Assembly (NCBI GenBank): GCA_964539975.1
Contig: CAZIKK010000033.1
Span: 1 to 16,863 of the forward strand
Origin: 38-11 sp964539975
GTDB lineage: Bacteria; Bacillota; Clostridia; Tissierellales; Dethiosulfatibacteraceae
Reading direction: 5' to 3'
DNA length: 16,863 nucleotides
A program made the translations under genes and the position numbers. The notes under the pieces are model-generated. The model searched no databases. It was given only the letters and a program-made list of their open reading frames with translations, and was not told the origin of the DNA. Positions within the stretch are counted from its first letter, which is position 1, and each line of letters starts with the position of its first letter. Positions 1 to 7,344 of this stretch are shown here, piece by piece.

Positions 1-15
1 ATAGGATGGCTGTTT

Positions 16-1308
16 TTACTTTAAATGTACGGTCAAAAGACCGGCTGTTCGTTGGTTGTCAAAAATGTAGAATCGTTCTTCCTCTCTAAGGTTTTCTAAT
101 ATGAACTCCTTTAGCACCTTCTCTTCCTGTTTTTCAATTTGAAAAGATCCTTTGAAAAATGCAAAACACTCCTCATAAGTATTGAACACTTGTGGAAATT
201 GAAATGTTAACTCTTCATAGTCAAATACACAGCCCTCTTCTGTTAGATAATCTTGCATCTGTTGGGCATTGCTTTTAAACGCTTTTACCGGTCTGTTAAG
301 CCTTTGTTCCAAATCTTGCCCGTTAAAATTATGGAACCTTTTTTTTGGCGCAGACATGATGAATGCTTTTTCCATCGCTAAATCAACAAATCTCATCAAG
401 TTCTCCTTGTCTTTTAATGCACCCCCACTAAAAGAACTCAACACGTAATCATAACTTTTTTTCTTGCAAGTCCTCGCAAATTCAGGAAATGGTACAGAAA
501 AACCTCTAATGTTCGTCATTTTTCTCTCGTGAACTTTTCTAGAGAGATTCATCAACATATTAAATGAAGCATCTAAACAATCCACAGAGGCACTTCTATT
601 TGCCAATGGCAGAGAAAACGCTCCTGTCCCTGCTCCCAAATCCAACCATTTTTTATCGCCTAGATTGGCTGTTTGCGATAAAATAGTCTCAAGTAAAACA
701 CCAGGATAGGTTGTGCCCGGGTAGCTGAGAGCTCTTTCGTACATGTCAATTCGCTTCTGACGCCAAACATGAGCCTGTCTTCCTTTGAAATTGATTTCTT
801 GATCCTTGAGCCATCTTTTAGCCGTCTCTTTTACTTCCACTGCATTTGTATCTGTCAAGAAGAGCACCTTTGTATCCTCTCTGGCTTTAACCCTCTCCAA
901 AAAAGAGTCTTTCCTATTCTTCACAATTCCAATAACGGGTTTTTCGCTGTCAAGAGCTTCTAAAATACATTTCTTGAAGGTTTCAGCCTGGCGTTCCATC
1001 ACTCCGATTTCATCCATGACAATCAGTTGACGTTGGTCAATGGCTTCTCGAATCACCAAAGTCCCAAATGCATCAAAGCGATCGTTGAAGACTTGTCCTT
1101 GGTAAATGTTTTCTCCGTTCTTGACGTAGGCAACCTGGGTGCTGGAGACACAATCATTCAATGACATCAAATAAACCCAATGCCCTGATACATCCTGACC
1201 TTTTCCCGTAACAAAACCACCTAAGGAAACGTCTAACTCCTCCAATATATTTCTCAATAAATAAGACTTCCCCACACCTATGTCGCCGGAAATGAATAAG
1301 TTACCCAT
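16..1308 (-). CDS. THEP1-type NTPase fused to a SAM-dependent methyltransferase
   Basis: Two domains are visible in one 430-residue protein. Residues 1-175 look like a THEP1-type nucleoside-triphosphatase (NTPase_1): Walker A GDIGVGKS at 8-15, Walker B LIVMDEIG at about 95-102, then GIVKNR near 127-132. Residues 205-430 look like a class I SAM methyltransferase: motif I WLDLGAGTGAF at 221-231 and an acidic motif II (VDCLDAS) about 12 residues later. I chose the ATG at 1308, which has GAGGG five bases upstream and puts the P-loop near the N-terminus. A TTG at 1335 would add nine unlikely residues. The gene starts 29 bases after the Lon-like protease stop and is probably co-transcribed with it. 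The methyl acceptor cannot be read from the sequence. THEP1 proteins hydrolyse NTPs in vitro, with unclear physiological roles. The fusion is read through one uninterrupted frame, so it is not an obvious frameshift artefact. Confidence 0.85.
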   Translation of the reverse strand: MGNLFISGDIGVGKSYLLRNILEELDVSLGGFVTGKGQDVSGHWVYLMSLNDCVSSTQVAYVKNGENIYQGQVFNDRFDAFGTLVIREAIDQRQLIVMDEIGVMERQAETFKKCILEALDSEKPVIGIVKNRKDSFLERVKAREDTKVLFLTDTNAVEVKETAKRWLKDQEINFKGRQAHVWRQKRIDMYERALSYPGTTYPGVLLETILSQTANLGDKKWLDLGAGTGAFSLPLANRSASVDCLDASFNMLMNLSRKVHERKMTNIRGFSVPFPEFARTCKKKSYDYVLSSFSGGALKDKENLMRFVDLAMEKAFIMSAPKKRFHNFNGQDLEQRLNRPVKAFKSNAQQMQDYLTEEGCVFDYEELTFQFPQVFNTYEECFAFFKGSFQIEKQEEKVLKEFILENLREEERFYIFDNQRTAGLLTVHLK

Positions 1309-1337
1309 GCCATCCCTCTTTCTGCTCAACTTCAATC

Positions 1338-3797
1338 TTATTTTTCATCTTGACTTTGATCATTGTCGTTTTCCTCATTTTCTTTGGAAGCCTCTTTTGA
1401 TTTGCCCTTTCCCTTATCTGGATTTTCTAAAAAAGCGGTCAGTTTCTTATTGACTAAATAATGGATGGTACCAGGCTCATACTCATCTTTTTCATTTTTG
1501 CAACCTGCCGGAATACCCGTTAACACTTCTATTCCTTCATCTACTGTAGAGACCGAATATATATGGAATTTTCCTTCTTTGACAGCTGAAACGACTTCTT
1601 CATTCAACATCAAATTATTCACATTCTGGTGAGGAATTAATACTCCTTGATCTCCTGTCAATCCTTTAATTTTACATACCTTGAAATAGCCTTCTATTTT
1701 TTCATTCACACCACCGATAGGTTGGATTTGTCCTCTTTGATTGACTGAACCTGTCACCGCCAATCCTTGTTTGATGGGAACATCTGCCAAACTGGATAGA
1801 ATGGCATACAATTCCGTACTGGATGCGCTATCCCCATCTATGCCTGAATATAACTGCTCGAAAACAATGCTGGCTGACAATGCTAATGGTCTCTCTTGAG
1901 CATATTTATATCCCATGTAACCGTGGATAATCATCACTCCTTTGTCATGGATCTTACCACTGGTTCTAGCTTCTCTTTCAATATTGATCAATCCTGATCT
2001 TCCGCGATAAGTGGATACCGTAATTTTCGATGGTTTCCCGAAAGCATACTCTCCTGTGCTGACGACCGCAAGTCCATTGATTTCTCCGATTTTTTCACCC
2101 GTTACGTCTAACAAATAAGTTTCATCGGCAAATAGATTCAGAATTTTTTCTTCATACATGTTATTCCGATTGATTTTTTGAGCGATAGCCTTCTCTACAT
2201 GTTCTTTTCCAACCAATTCATCCTTCGATGAAGTCGCCCAAGCGTCTGCTTCATATAACACATCTACCAGCTTGTTGAATCTTGAGGTGAGTTTGTCTTT
2301 GTCGTCGGCAATTCTAGAGCTGTGCTCCACTACTTTGCATACAGCCTCTCTGTTAAAGTGCTTCAATCCCATTTGATTGCAATGAGAAGCAATGAACATG
2401 GCCATTTTCATGACATTGTCTGTGGTACGGACCATTTCCACATCAAAATCTGCTCGGAGTTTAAATAACTTGGCAAACTGCTCGTCATATGCATAAAGAA
2501 CGCTATACGTATACGGATCTCCTACTAATATGACTTTCACATTCAATGGTATAGGTTCTGGTTTCATACCAGTCGTCATTGGATACCCCATGGTAGCTTG
2601 AATGGTCTCCACAGTGATTTCTTCATTTATCAAAGCTCGTATTAATCCTTTATAAGCATAAAAGTTCTCCATCAGGTCCCTTACTTGCAAAATGAGATAA
2701 CCTCCATTTGCGGAATGAAGGGATCCAGCAGTGATCTTGTCAAATGAAGTCTTCAAAAAACCCATCTCATTTTCAAATTCAATATTTCCTAACAGATTCG
2801 TGAAATTAGGATTGGTCTCAAACACAACAGGTGCATGGGCTTTATCTGAGTTGTCAACGAATAAGTTGACTTGATAACGCTCAAAGAAAGCTTCATTGTT
2901 TCTGTTTTGCATGGCAAAGAATGGATTGGATTGTTTTTTGCTTTCATCATTCTTGAATAAATCCACCTTGTCAATGATGTCTTGTTTTAAAGATTCCAAA
3001 TAGGCCTCTAACTTGCCATTACCAACAAACTGCGTTTTCAATCGTTCCACATGAACCTTCACAACTTTCGTGGCGTATTCCGCGTCCAATTTCTTGAGCT
3101 TTTCTCGATAATTTTCTTCCATATCTCGAATTTTTTTGAAAATGCTCAAACTTGCCAAATTCAACTCTGATGATTTTTTTTGTATGTCGCTATACCCTTC
3201 TTTTGTCATGTTTTTGAAATCTTCTTCTGTCAGAGGTTTTCCGTCTTCTTTCAAAGGCACGCTAACCAAACCTCTTTCCGTATTCGTGTACATGAAGCCA
3301 AAGGTTTTGGCTAGTGCGTTCAATTCTCCCAACAACTCTTCTGAGATTTCGTTCAATTGTTTGTACAGCATGGTTTTCGCCCGTTCATACTCTTGTGAAA
3401 TAAACACATTTTCAATTTCTTTCTTGATCTGAACAATGGCGTTCTCTAAAGCTTTTTTGAACCGTTTTCCCTGTCCATTGGGTAGTTGAAGCGCAATAGG
3501 ATGATCCGGACGTTTAAAGTTGAAGACATATACCCAGTCTCCTGCTGATGACTTATCCTTAGCTTTTTCTCGGGTGATCAAATTGATATAAGAATTTCTT
3601 CCTGTTCCACTAATACCAGATACATAGATGTTATAACCTTTCTTATCAATATTTAGTCCAAATTCAACCGCTTCCACTGCCCTATCCTGACCAATAATTC
3701 CTTTCAATGATCCCAGCTCTGCTGTTGATTCAAATTTACTGCATTCATCGCAACATTCATTTCTAAGTACATCATATGTCAACTTTAATTTGTCCAT
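1338..3797 (-). CDS. Lon-like ATP-dependent protease (LonB/YcbZ type)
   Basis: This is a cytoplasmic AAA+ serine-lysine protease of about 819 residues. An N-terminal AAA region has GIIGQDRAVEAVEFGL (33-48) and a P-loop, GISGTGRNS (61-69), in which Arg replaces the usual Lys. A long helical, probably coiled-coil insertion covers about 110-280. The stretch GSLHSANGGYLIL (358-370) is typical of AAA_32 Lon-like proteins. The C-terminal S16 domain has the catalytic Ser in GDSASS (S657) and the catalytic Lys in GGVNEK (K700). The tail after about 790 is highly charged. I chose the ATG at 3797, which has GGAGGG five bases upstream. A longer reading to 3836 would start inside the promoter. It lacks the N-terminal substrate-binding domain of classical LonA and has no transmembrane segments of archaeal LonB. 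Its likely role is protein quality control or regulated proteolysis, with substrates unknown. Confidence 0.92.
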   Translation of the reverse strand: MDKLKLTYDVLRNECCDECSKFESTAELGSLKGIIGQDRAVEAVEFGLNIDKKGYNIYVSGISGTGRNSYINLITREKAKDKSSAGDWVYVFNFKRPDHPIALQLPNGQGKRFKKALENAIVQIKKEIENVFISQEYERAKTMLYKQLNEISEELLGELNALAKTFGFMYTNTERGLVSVPLKEDGKPLTEEDFKNMTKEGYSDIQKKSSELNLASLSIFKKIRDMEENYREKLKKLDAEYATKVVKVHVERLKTQFVGNGKLEAYLESLKQDIIDKVDLFKNDESKKQSNPFFAMQNRNNEAFFERYQVNLFVDNSDKAHAPVVFETNPNFTNLLGNIEFENEMGFLKTSFDKITAGSLHSANGGYLILQVRDLMENFYAYKGLIRALINEEITVETIQATMGYPMTTGMKPEPIPLNVKVILVGDPYTYSVLYAYDEQFAKLFKLRADFDVEMVRTTDNVMKMAMFIASHCNQMGLKHFNREAVCKVVEHSSRIADDKDKLTSRFNKLVDVLYEADAWATSSKDELVGKEHVEKAIAQKINRNNMYEEKILNLFADETYLLDVTGEKIGEINGLAVVSTGEYAFGKPSKITVSTYRGRSGLINIEREARTSGKIHDKGVMIIHGYMGYKYAQERPLALSASIVFEQLYSGIDGDSASSTELYAILSSLADVPIKQGLAVTGSVNQRGQIQPIGGVNEKIEGYFKVCKIKGLTGDQGVLIPHQNVNNLMLNEEVVSAVKEGKFHIYSVSTVDEGIEVLTGIPAGCKNEKDEYEPGTIHYLVNKKLTAFLENPDKGKGKSKEASKENEENDNDQSQDEK

Positions 3798-3824
3798 AAT
3801 ACCCTCCTTCGCTAAATTGCTTAT

Positions 3825-3853
3825 ATTATACCACATTTCTTATGTCCTCAAAA
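3825..3853 (-). promoter_or_regulatory. Promoter of the Lon-like protease / THEP1 fusion operon
   Basis: On the minus strand a perfect TATAAT (3825-3830) is preceded by TGG, giving an extended -10 (TGGTATAAT). A TTTTGA element lies 17 bases further upstream (3848-3853). It is about 28 bases ahead of the chosen ATG. The same 14-mer, AATGTGGTATAATA, occurs upstream of the cobalamin adenosyltransferase gene. Confidence 0.65.
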
Positions 3854-3889
3854 TCCTAATCTTTCAGTCATCCTCTTGACTTGCGAATT

Positions 3890-3920
3890 TTGTGAATTGA
3901 TGTGGTGGTAATTATATGAT
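3890..3920 (+). promoter_or_regulatory. Probable promoter of the riboswitch-controlled ECF operon
   Basis: A TATGAT -10-like box at 3915-3920 has TTGTGA at 3890-3895 as a possible -35, 19 bases apart. Transcription would start near 3927, just before the first base of the structured leader. The match is moderate, and a nearby TTGACT (3876-3881) is too far away to pair with it. The position is supported mostly by the start of the riboswitch fold. Confidence 0.45.
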
Positions 3921-3935
3921 AAACTGTTCACGTAA

Positions 3936-4031
3936 TCATACTCCGATCTGAAACGCCTAAAGTTATCCATGGTTTTCAGACGATGGGTATGACTGGAAAC
4001 GGTCATGCCTCCCGGTGGAAAGGAGCCTCTT
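3936..4031 (+). promoter_or_regulatory. Moco (molybdenum cofactor) riboswitch aptamer
   Basis: The leader has the architecture known for Moco RNAs. Seen in the sequence: an ACTCCGAT element (3940-3947); a 7-bp stem TCTGAAA/TTTCAGA (3947-3953 with 3974-3980) enclosing CCTAAA...CATGG, close to the classical 11-nt GAAA-tetraloop receptor; a 7-bp hairpin ATGACTG/CGGTCAT (3989-4006) capped by a GAAA tetraloop; and a purine-rich block with CTCC (4009-4012) able to pair with GGAG (4022-4025). TCATAC (3936-3941) can also pair with GTATGA (3987-3992). The tetraloop plus receptor pairing and the CCTCCCGG...GGAGCC core are the features I associate with the Moco motif. The downstream MobB-like, molybdopterin-domain-like and transporter genes fit that ligand. 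The RNA could sense the tungsten form (Tuco) instead. Exact boundaries of the closing stem were not resolved by eye. Confidence 0.8.
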
Positions 4032-4063
4032 AAATTCTATTCTTGCCGGGATAGGGTTTTTTT
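4032..4063 (+). terminator. Riboswitch expression-platform terminator
   Basis: AAATTCTATTC (4032-4042) pairs with GGATAGGGTTT (4049-4059), including three G-U pairs, around a six-base loop and runs into a T7 tract (4057-4063). This is an intrinsic terminator between the aptamer and the first gene. CCCGG in the aptamer core (4011-4015) is perfectly complementary to CCGGG in the terminator loop and 3' arm (4046-4050), giving a plausible switch between folds. Ligand binding would then favour termination, but the direction of control is inference. Confidence 0.7.
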
Positions 4064-4084
4064 ATTGTCAAACCTGGAGGAATA

Positions 4085-5485
4085 ATGATGAAACCTATAT
4101 TAAAAGCACTCTTGCTTTTCAATCTGCTAATGATTCTTGTGGCTTGTCAACCACTTAACAGCGACGCGTTGCCAGACAAGAGCTTTATCCTATCCGGGGA
4201 TGTGCCATACGTTAAGCAAATAAAGGCAGATGACTTCCTTGTTGTTACCGTAGAAGTAAGTGGCACAAATTATCCTGCTGTGTTAGTCTCTGATTTGTTT
4301 TTACACTATGAAATCGATCCCAATGATTTCCATCTTTTGATACAATTTGATGACCATCAAAAACGGTTATTGACAGAAAATGTAGGTCTCGCCTCTTTTT
4401 ATTTATCAGAAAACGGCTGGCATCTGCATCCTGCACATAGTTTGAATCCTTCTTCTTTTCAAGTGGCTTCTGTTTATTTTATTGACCACCAGCCCGATTG
4501 GTCTGATGCCGTCCATTTCATTCTACCCGATGAAAATCGCTACGCGATGACGCCTGGCCAAATGGCTCAACTATTATCGTCCAACCCTTCTTTTGAAGAG
4601 GATCAATGGTCGCTGCCCCTTGATCATTTCAATCTATCTTCAGATGAGATTCTTGTGATGACGAAATCTGGAGGTTATTATCGAACCAAGCCCACCGGTT
4701 TTTTGCTCTTAAATGGCAATCAAATCGATTACTTTGATCCCAAAGCAAAAACAACGCATCAAAACCTTGCGGGTATCCTTTTCGATCCACCAGACAAAAG
4801 CATTATGGCAGTCTACCATCAATCCATCTCCAAACTATCCCAAGGTGAAAAAGTGATGGTCTTATTTGTTGATGGGTTTTGTTATGACCAGTATCATCAT
4901 GCAAGTCAAAAGGGTTTGATTCCTTATCTTTCATCACTAGACCCTCCTCAGAAAGCTGTTTCTGTCTACCGTCCTGTAACCAATGCAGGAATGGCTGCTA
5001 TGTTAACAGGAGAACCGCCCCACATTAACGGTATTCACGACCGAAGTCATCGTGAACCTTTGGTGCCAACCATTTTTGACTACACCAACGAACATGGCCT
5101 TGTGGCCAAACTCATTGAAGAGCATGTGAATATTTTAAATGTGAACACGGATACCATTTTAAACCTGGATCTCAATCAAGACGGCTACACCGATGATGAG
5201 GTTTTTGAAAATGCTTTGTCTCATCTTTCAGACACGGATTACCTCATGGTTCATTTCCATGGCCTTGATGACGATGGTCATGCCTATGGTCCTTTTGCAT
5301 CAGAAACTATGTCAAAACTCCAAGAATTGGATGGTTATCTGTCTGAGTTGGCTGCTCAATGGCCTGGCTACATTATCATCACATCCGATCATGGTATGCA
5401 TGCTACCGATACCGGTGGGAATCATGGCTATTTTAGATATGAAGATTTGATTGTTCCTTATTTTCAAACGTATGGAGGTTCCTAA
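4085..5485 (+). CDS. Lipoprotein phosphodiesterase / nucleotide pyrophosphatase-like enzyme
   Basis: This is a 466-residue secreted lipoprotein. The signal peptide ends in a lipobox, LVAC, with Cys21. Residues 33-150 have no obvious enzyme motif but resemble by eye the molybdopterin-domain-like protein three genes downstream: YPAVLVSDLF...Y.ID here against YTGVLMKDIY...AGID there. About 255-466 is an alkaline phosphatase superfamily domain of the nucleotide pyrophosphatase/phosphodiesterase (NPP) kind. All expected metal and nucleophile positions are present: D263 (VDG), T299 (PVTNAG), D395 and H399 (DxxGHxxG), D435 and H436 (SDHGM), and H447 (GNHGY). A Ca-loop-like DLNQDG lies at 362-367. 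GGAGG at 4076-4080 fits the second ATG (4088) slightly better than the first. As first gene behind the Moco riboswitch, it may cleave a pyrophosphate or phosphate from a cofactor outside the membrane. The substrate is not known from sequence. Confidence 0.82.
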   Translation: MMKPILKALLLFNLLMILVACQPLNSDALPDKSFILSGDVPYVKQIKADDFLVVTVEVSGTNYPAVLVSDLFLHYEIDPNDFHLLIQFDDHQKRLLTENVGLASFYLSENGWHLHPAHSLNPSSFQVASVYFIDHQPDWSDAVHFILPDENRYAMTPGQMAQLLSSNPSFEEDQWSLPLDHFNLSSDEILVMTKSGGYYRTKPTGFLLLNGNQIDYFDPKAKTTHQNLAGILFDPPDKSIMAVYHQSISKLSQGEKVMVLFVDGFCYDQYHHASQKGLIPYLSSLDPPQKAVSVYRPVTNAGMAAMLTGEPPHINGIHDRSHREPLVPTIFDYTNEHGLVAKLIEEHVNILNVNTDTILNLDLNQDGYTDDEVFENALSHLSDTDYLMVHFHGLDDDGHAYGPFASETMSKLQELDGYLSELAAQWPGYIIITSDHGMHATDTGGNHGYFRYEDLIVPYFQTYGGS

Positions 5486-6244
5486 ATGAAAGTATTCTCA
5501 GTTTATGGCTTTACAGACACCGGCAAAACAACCGTTGTGGAAACCTTGATTCACCATTTGAAAAAAAAACGCTACACCGTTGGCAGTATCAAAGAAATCC
5601 ATTACGAACGCTTCAAAATAGACACACCAGGTTCCAACACAGAACGCCATCGTATTCAAGGTGCCGATCCCGTTACCGCTAGAGGCTACTCAGAAACGGA
5701 TGTTATGTATGGACAAAAACTCTCTCTATTGGAAATCCTCGCGCATTATCATCAAGATTTTGTGGTTTGCGAAGGTGTGACAGATTACAATCTCCCTAAA
5801 ATCCTAACCGCCAAAACGATGGAGGAATTAGAGGAAAGATGGGAGTTTGGCGTTTTTGCCATTTCTGGAAGAATTGCCTCCCAGCTGGGATCAACTTATC
5901 GTGGTGTCCCCGTCATTAATGTGCTAACTCACCCTGAACTTCTTTGTGATTTGGTTCTGGAAAAAGTGTTTGAATTACTGCCAGATGTAGATACAGCTTG
6001 TTGCAATGCTTGTGGATATGGTTGTCGAGGATTGACCGATCAAATTCTTAAAGGAAAGGCCTCTAGAGATGATTGCATCCAACAAAACAGACGTGTCGAC
6101 CTCATTATCAATGGTCAAGCCATTCCCATGGTCCCTTTTGTGGAAACCATCTTGCGCAATACTTGTCTTGGCGTTGTCAAAAGTCTCGACGGCTATCGCC
6201 CAAACACAACTATTGAAATAAAGCTTAACGAGAGGATCACATGA
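5486..6244 (+). CDS. MobB-like GTP-binding protein with cysteine cluster
   Basis: This is a 252-residue P-loop protein of the MobB family, which binds GTP and assists formation of molybdopterin guanine dinucleotide. Walker A is GFTDTGKTT at 8-16. The MobB-typical IDTPGSNTERHRIQGAD block is at 45-61, and a VCEG strand lies at 94-97. After the P-loop domain comes a cysteine cluster, ACCNACGYGC (C172, C173, C176, C180), likely a metal or Fe-S site. The C-terminal segment around 204-245 (VDLIINGQ...VPFVETILRNTCLGVVKSL) resembles the extra C-terminal domain of archaeal and clostridial MobB-like proteins. The ATG directly follows the upstream stop, with GGAGG at 5474-5478, so translation is coupled. 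The stop overlaps the next start (ATGA). I infer that it handles the cofactor or nucleotide delivered by the adjacent transporter. It could also act in metal (Mo/W) insertion. Confidence 0.82.
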   Translation: MKVFSVYGFTDTGKTTVVETLIHHLKKKRYTVGSIKEIHYERFKIDTPGSNTERHRIQGADPVTARGYSETDVMYGQKLSLLEILAHYHQDFVVCEGVTDYNLPKILTAKTMEELEERWEFGVFAISGRIASQLGSTYRGVPVINVLTHPELLCDLVLEKVFELLPDVDTACCNACGYGCRGLTDQILKGKASRDDCIQQNRRVDLIINGQAIPMVPFVETILRNTCLGVVKSLDGYRPNTTIEIKLNERIT

Positions 6245-6792
6245 CAAAAATCAATAAGTTTCTAAGAGACTTCACTGTCTATCAACTCATGATTATCGCT
6301 TTAACCGCTGCTTTGGGTTTGGCTTCAAAACCGATCATATCTCCTTTGGCTCATTTAATTACAGGCCCTCTTTTTATTCCTGGTGGTTCCGTTGCTGGAG
6401 GGTTTTACATGATGTGGCTTGTTTTGGGTGCCTCTTTGATTAAAAAAAACGGGACTGCCACTGTTATCGGCTTCACCCAGGGCATCATTGTCATGATCAC
6501 TGGCTCTTATGGAACCCATGGCATCTTAAGCCTTGTCACCTACACCCTTCCTGGGTTGATGATCGATCTTGTCTTTTTGATTTTCAGACGAGACTATACT
6601 ATTAATATAGACTTTTTCATTGCCGGTATCATTGCCAACTTGAGTGGAACGTATCTGTCTAACCTTGTTTTTTTTAGATTGCCACTCATCCCGCTGGTCA
6701 TCAGCCTATCAACAGGCGCCTTGTCCGGTGGTTTAGGTGGTTTGCTAGCTTATTCCATTTATAAGAAAATCAAACCCCTCATCCAACAATAA
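6241..6792 (+). CDS. ECF transporter S component (substrate-specific membrane subunit)
   Basis: The 183-residue protein is almost entirely hydrophobic, with about six predicted membrane segments (roughly 13-30, 50-68, 73-90, 97-115, 123-145, 149-172). This matches the size and topology of ECF S components. It contains YTLPGLMIDL (101-110), a pattern seen in YkoE/ThiW-like S components, though I cannot assign it to a characterised vitamin family. The start overlaps the stop of the MobB-like gene by four bases (ATGA), and AGAGG lies just upstream. The EcfA, EcfA' and EcfT partners are encoded three to five genes downstream in the same operon, so this is a dedicated (group I) system. The riboswitch and neighbours point to Moco, Tuco or a pterin precursor as substrate. 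That is inference. Confidence 0.8.
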   Translation: MTKINKFLRDFTVYQLMIIALTAALGLASKPIISPLAHLITGPLFIPGGSVAGGFYMMWLVLGASLIKKNGTATVIGFTQGIIVMITGSYGTHGILSLVTYTLPGLMIDLVFLIFRRDYTINIDFFIAGIIANLSGTYLSNLVFFRLPLIPLVISLSTGALSGGLGGLLAYSIYKKIKPLIQQ

Positions 6793-6812
6793 CTTCTGAA
6801 AGGAGCTCCCAT

Positions 6813-7334
6813 ATGAATAAATCCACACGCTTCATTCTAGTCATTATTTTAGTCCTCACTACAGTGGCCGCTATTGCTATCTTCTTAAATCGTGATCAGG
6901 TTAACCGCAACAAAGAACTTACCGAAGAAGCCTTGTTTGTTGTCATGGAAAACGGCGAAGAAATCATCACCTTTGATTTGTCCGATCTTCAAGAAATTGG
7001 ACAAACAGACTTTGTTGCCACTGTGAACTCCAGCAGCTCTGATCCTCAGACTTATACCTACACAGGCGTTTTGATGAAAGACATTTATCATTATGCCGGA
7101 ATTGATCTCGCCGACAGAGAGGCTTTAGTTGTAACCGCAGCAGATGGCTATGTTGTAGCAGTCGACATGAATAAATTTTTAGATGATGACAATGTCTATC
7201 TGGCTTATCGCCAAGACGGTGAATGGTTGAAGTCGCGAGAAGAAGGCGGATCTGGTCCTTATATGATGATCATCAGGAAAGACCCCTTCAGTCAATTTTG
7301 GTGCAAATACGCTGTCTCTAGCGATTTAAGGTAG
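6813..7334 (+). CDS. Membrane-anchored molybdopterin-oxidoreductase-domain-like protein
   Basis: This 173-residue protein has one N-terminal membrane anchor (7-25) and an extracytoplasmic domain at 40-173. The order of motifs recalls the sulfite-oxidase-type molybdopterin-binding domain. It has YTYTGVLMKDIYHYAGID (81-98), then VVTAADGY (106-113), then YLAYRQDGEWL (129-139), then GGSGPYMMII (145-154), and ends with FWCKYAVSSDL. In catalytic members a Cys coordinates the Mo. No Cys occurs at the expected early position, the only one being C164 near the end, so a binding rather than catalytic role is more likely. GGAG at 6802-6805 precedes the ATG. It lies between the S component and the ECF ATPases, 4 bases before the TTG codon that precedes EcfA. 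ECF systems normally need no binding protein, so an accessory substrate-capture role is a proposal only. Confidence 0.7.
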   Translation: MNKSTRFILVIILVLTTVAAIAIFLNRDQVNRNKELTEEALFVVMENGEEIITFDLSDLQEIGQTDFVATVNSSSSDPQTYTYTGVLMKDIYHYAGIDLADREALVVTAADGYVVAVDMNKFLDDDNVYLAYRQDGEWLKSREEGGSGPYMMIIRKDPFSQFWCKYAVSSDLR

Positions 7335-7344
7335 GAACTTGCTC

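Noticed and set aside
3936..4063. Leader as an FMN, THF or preQ1 riboswitch
   Set aside because: None of the conserved elements of those RNAs is visible, whereas a GAAA tetraloop with a receptor-like partner and the CCTCCCGG...GGAGCC core fits the Moco type.
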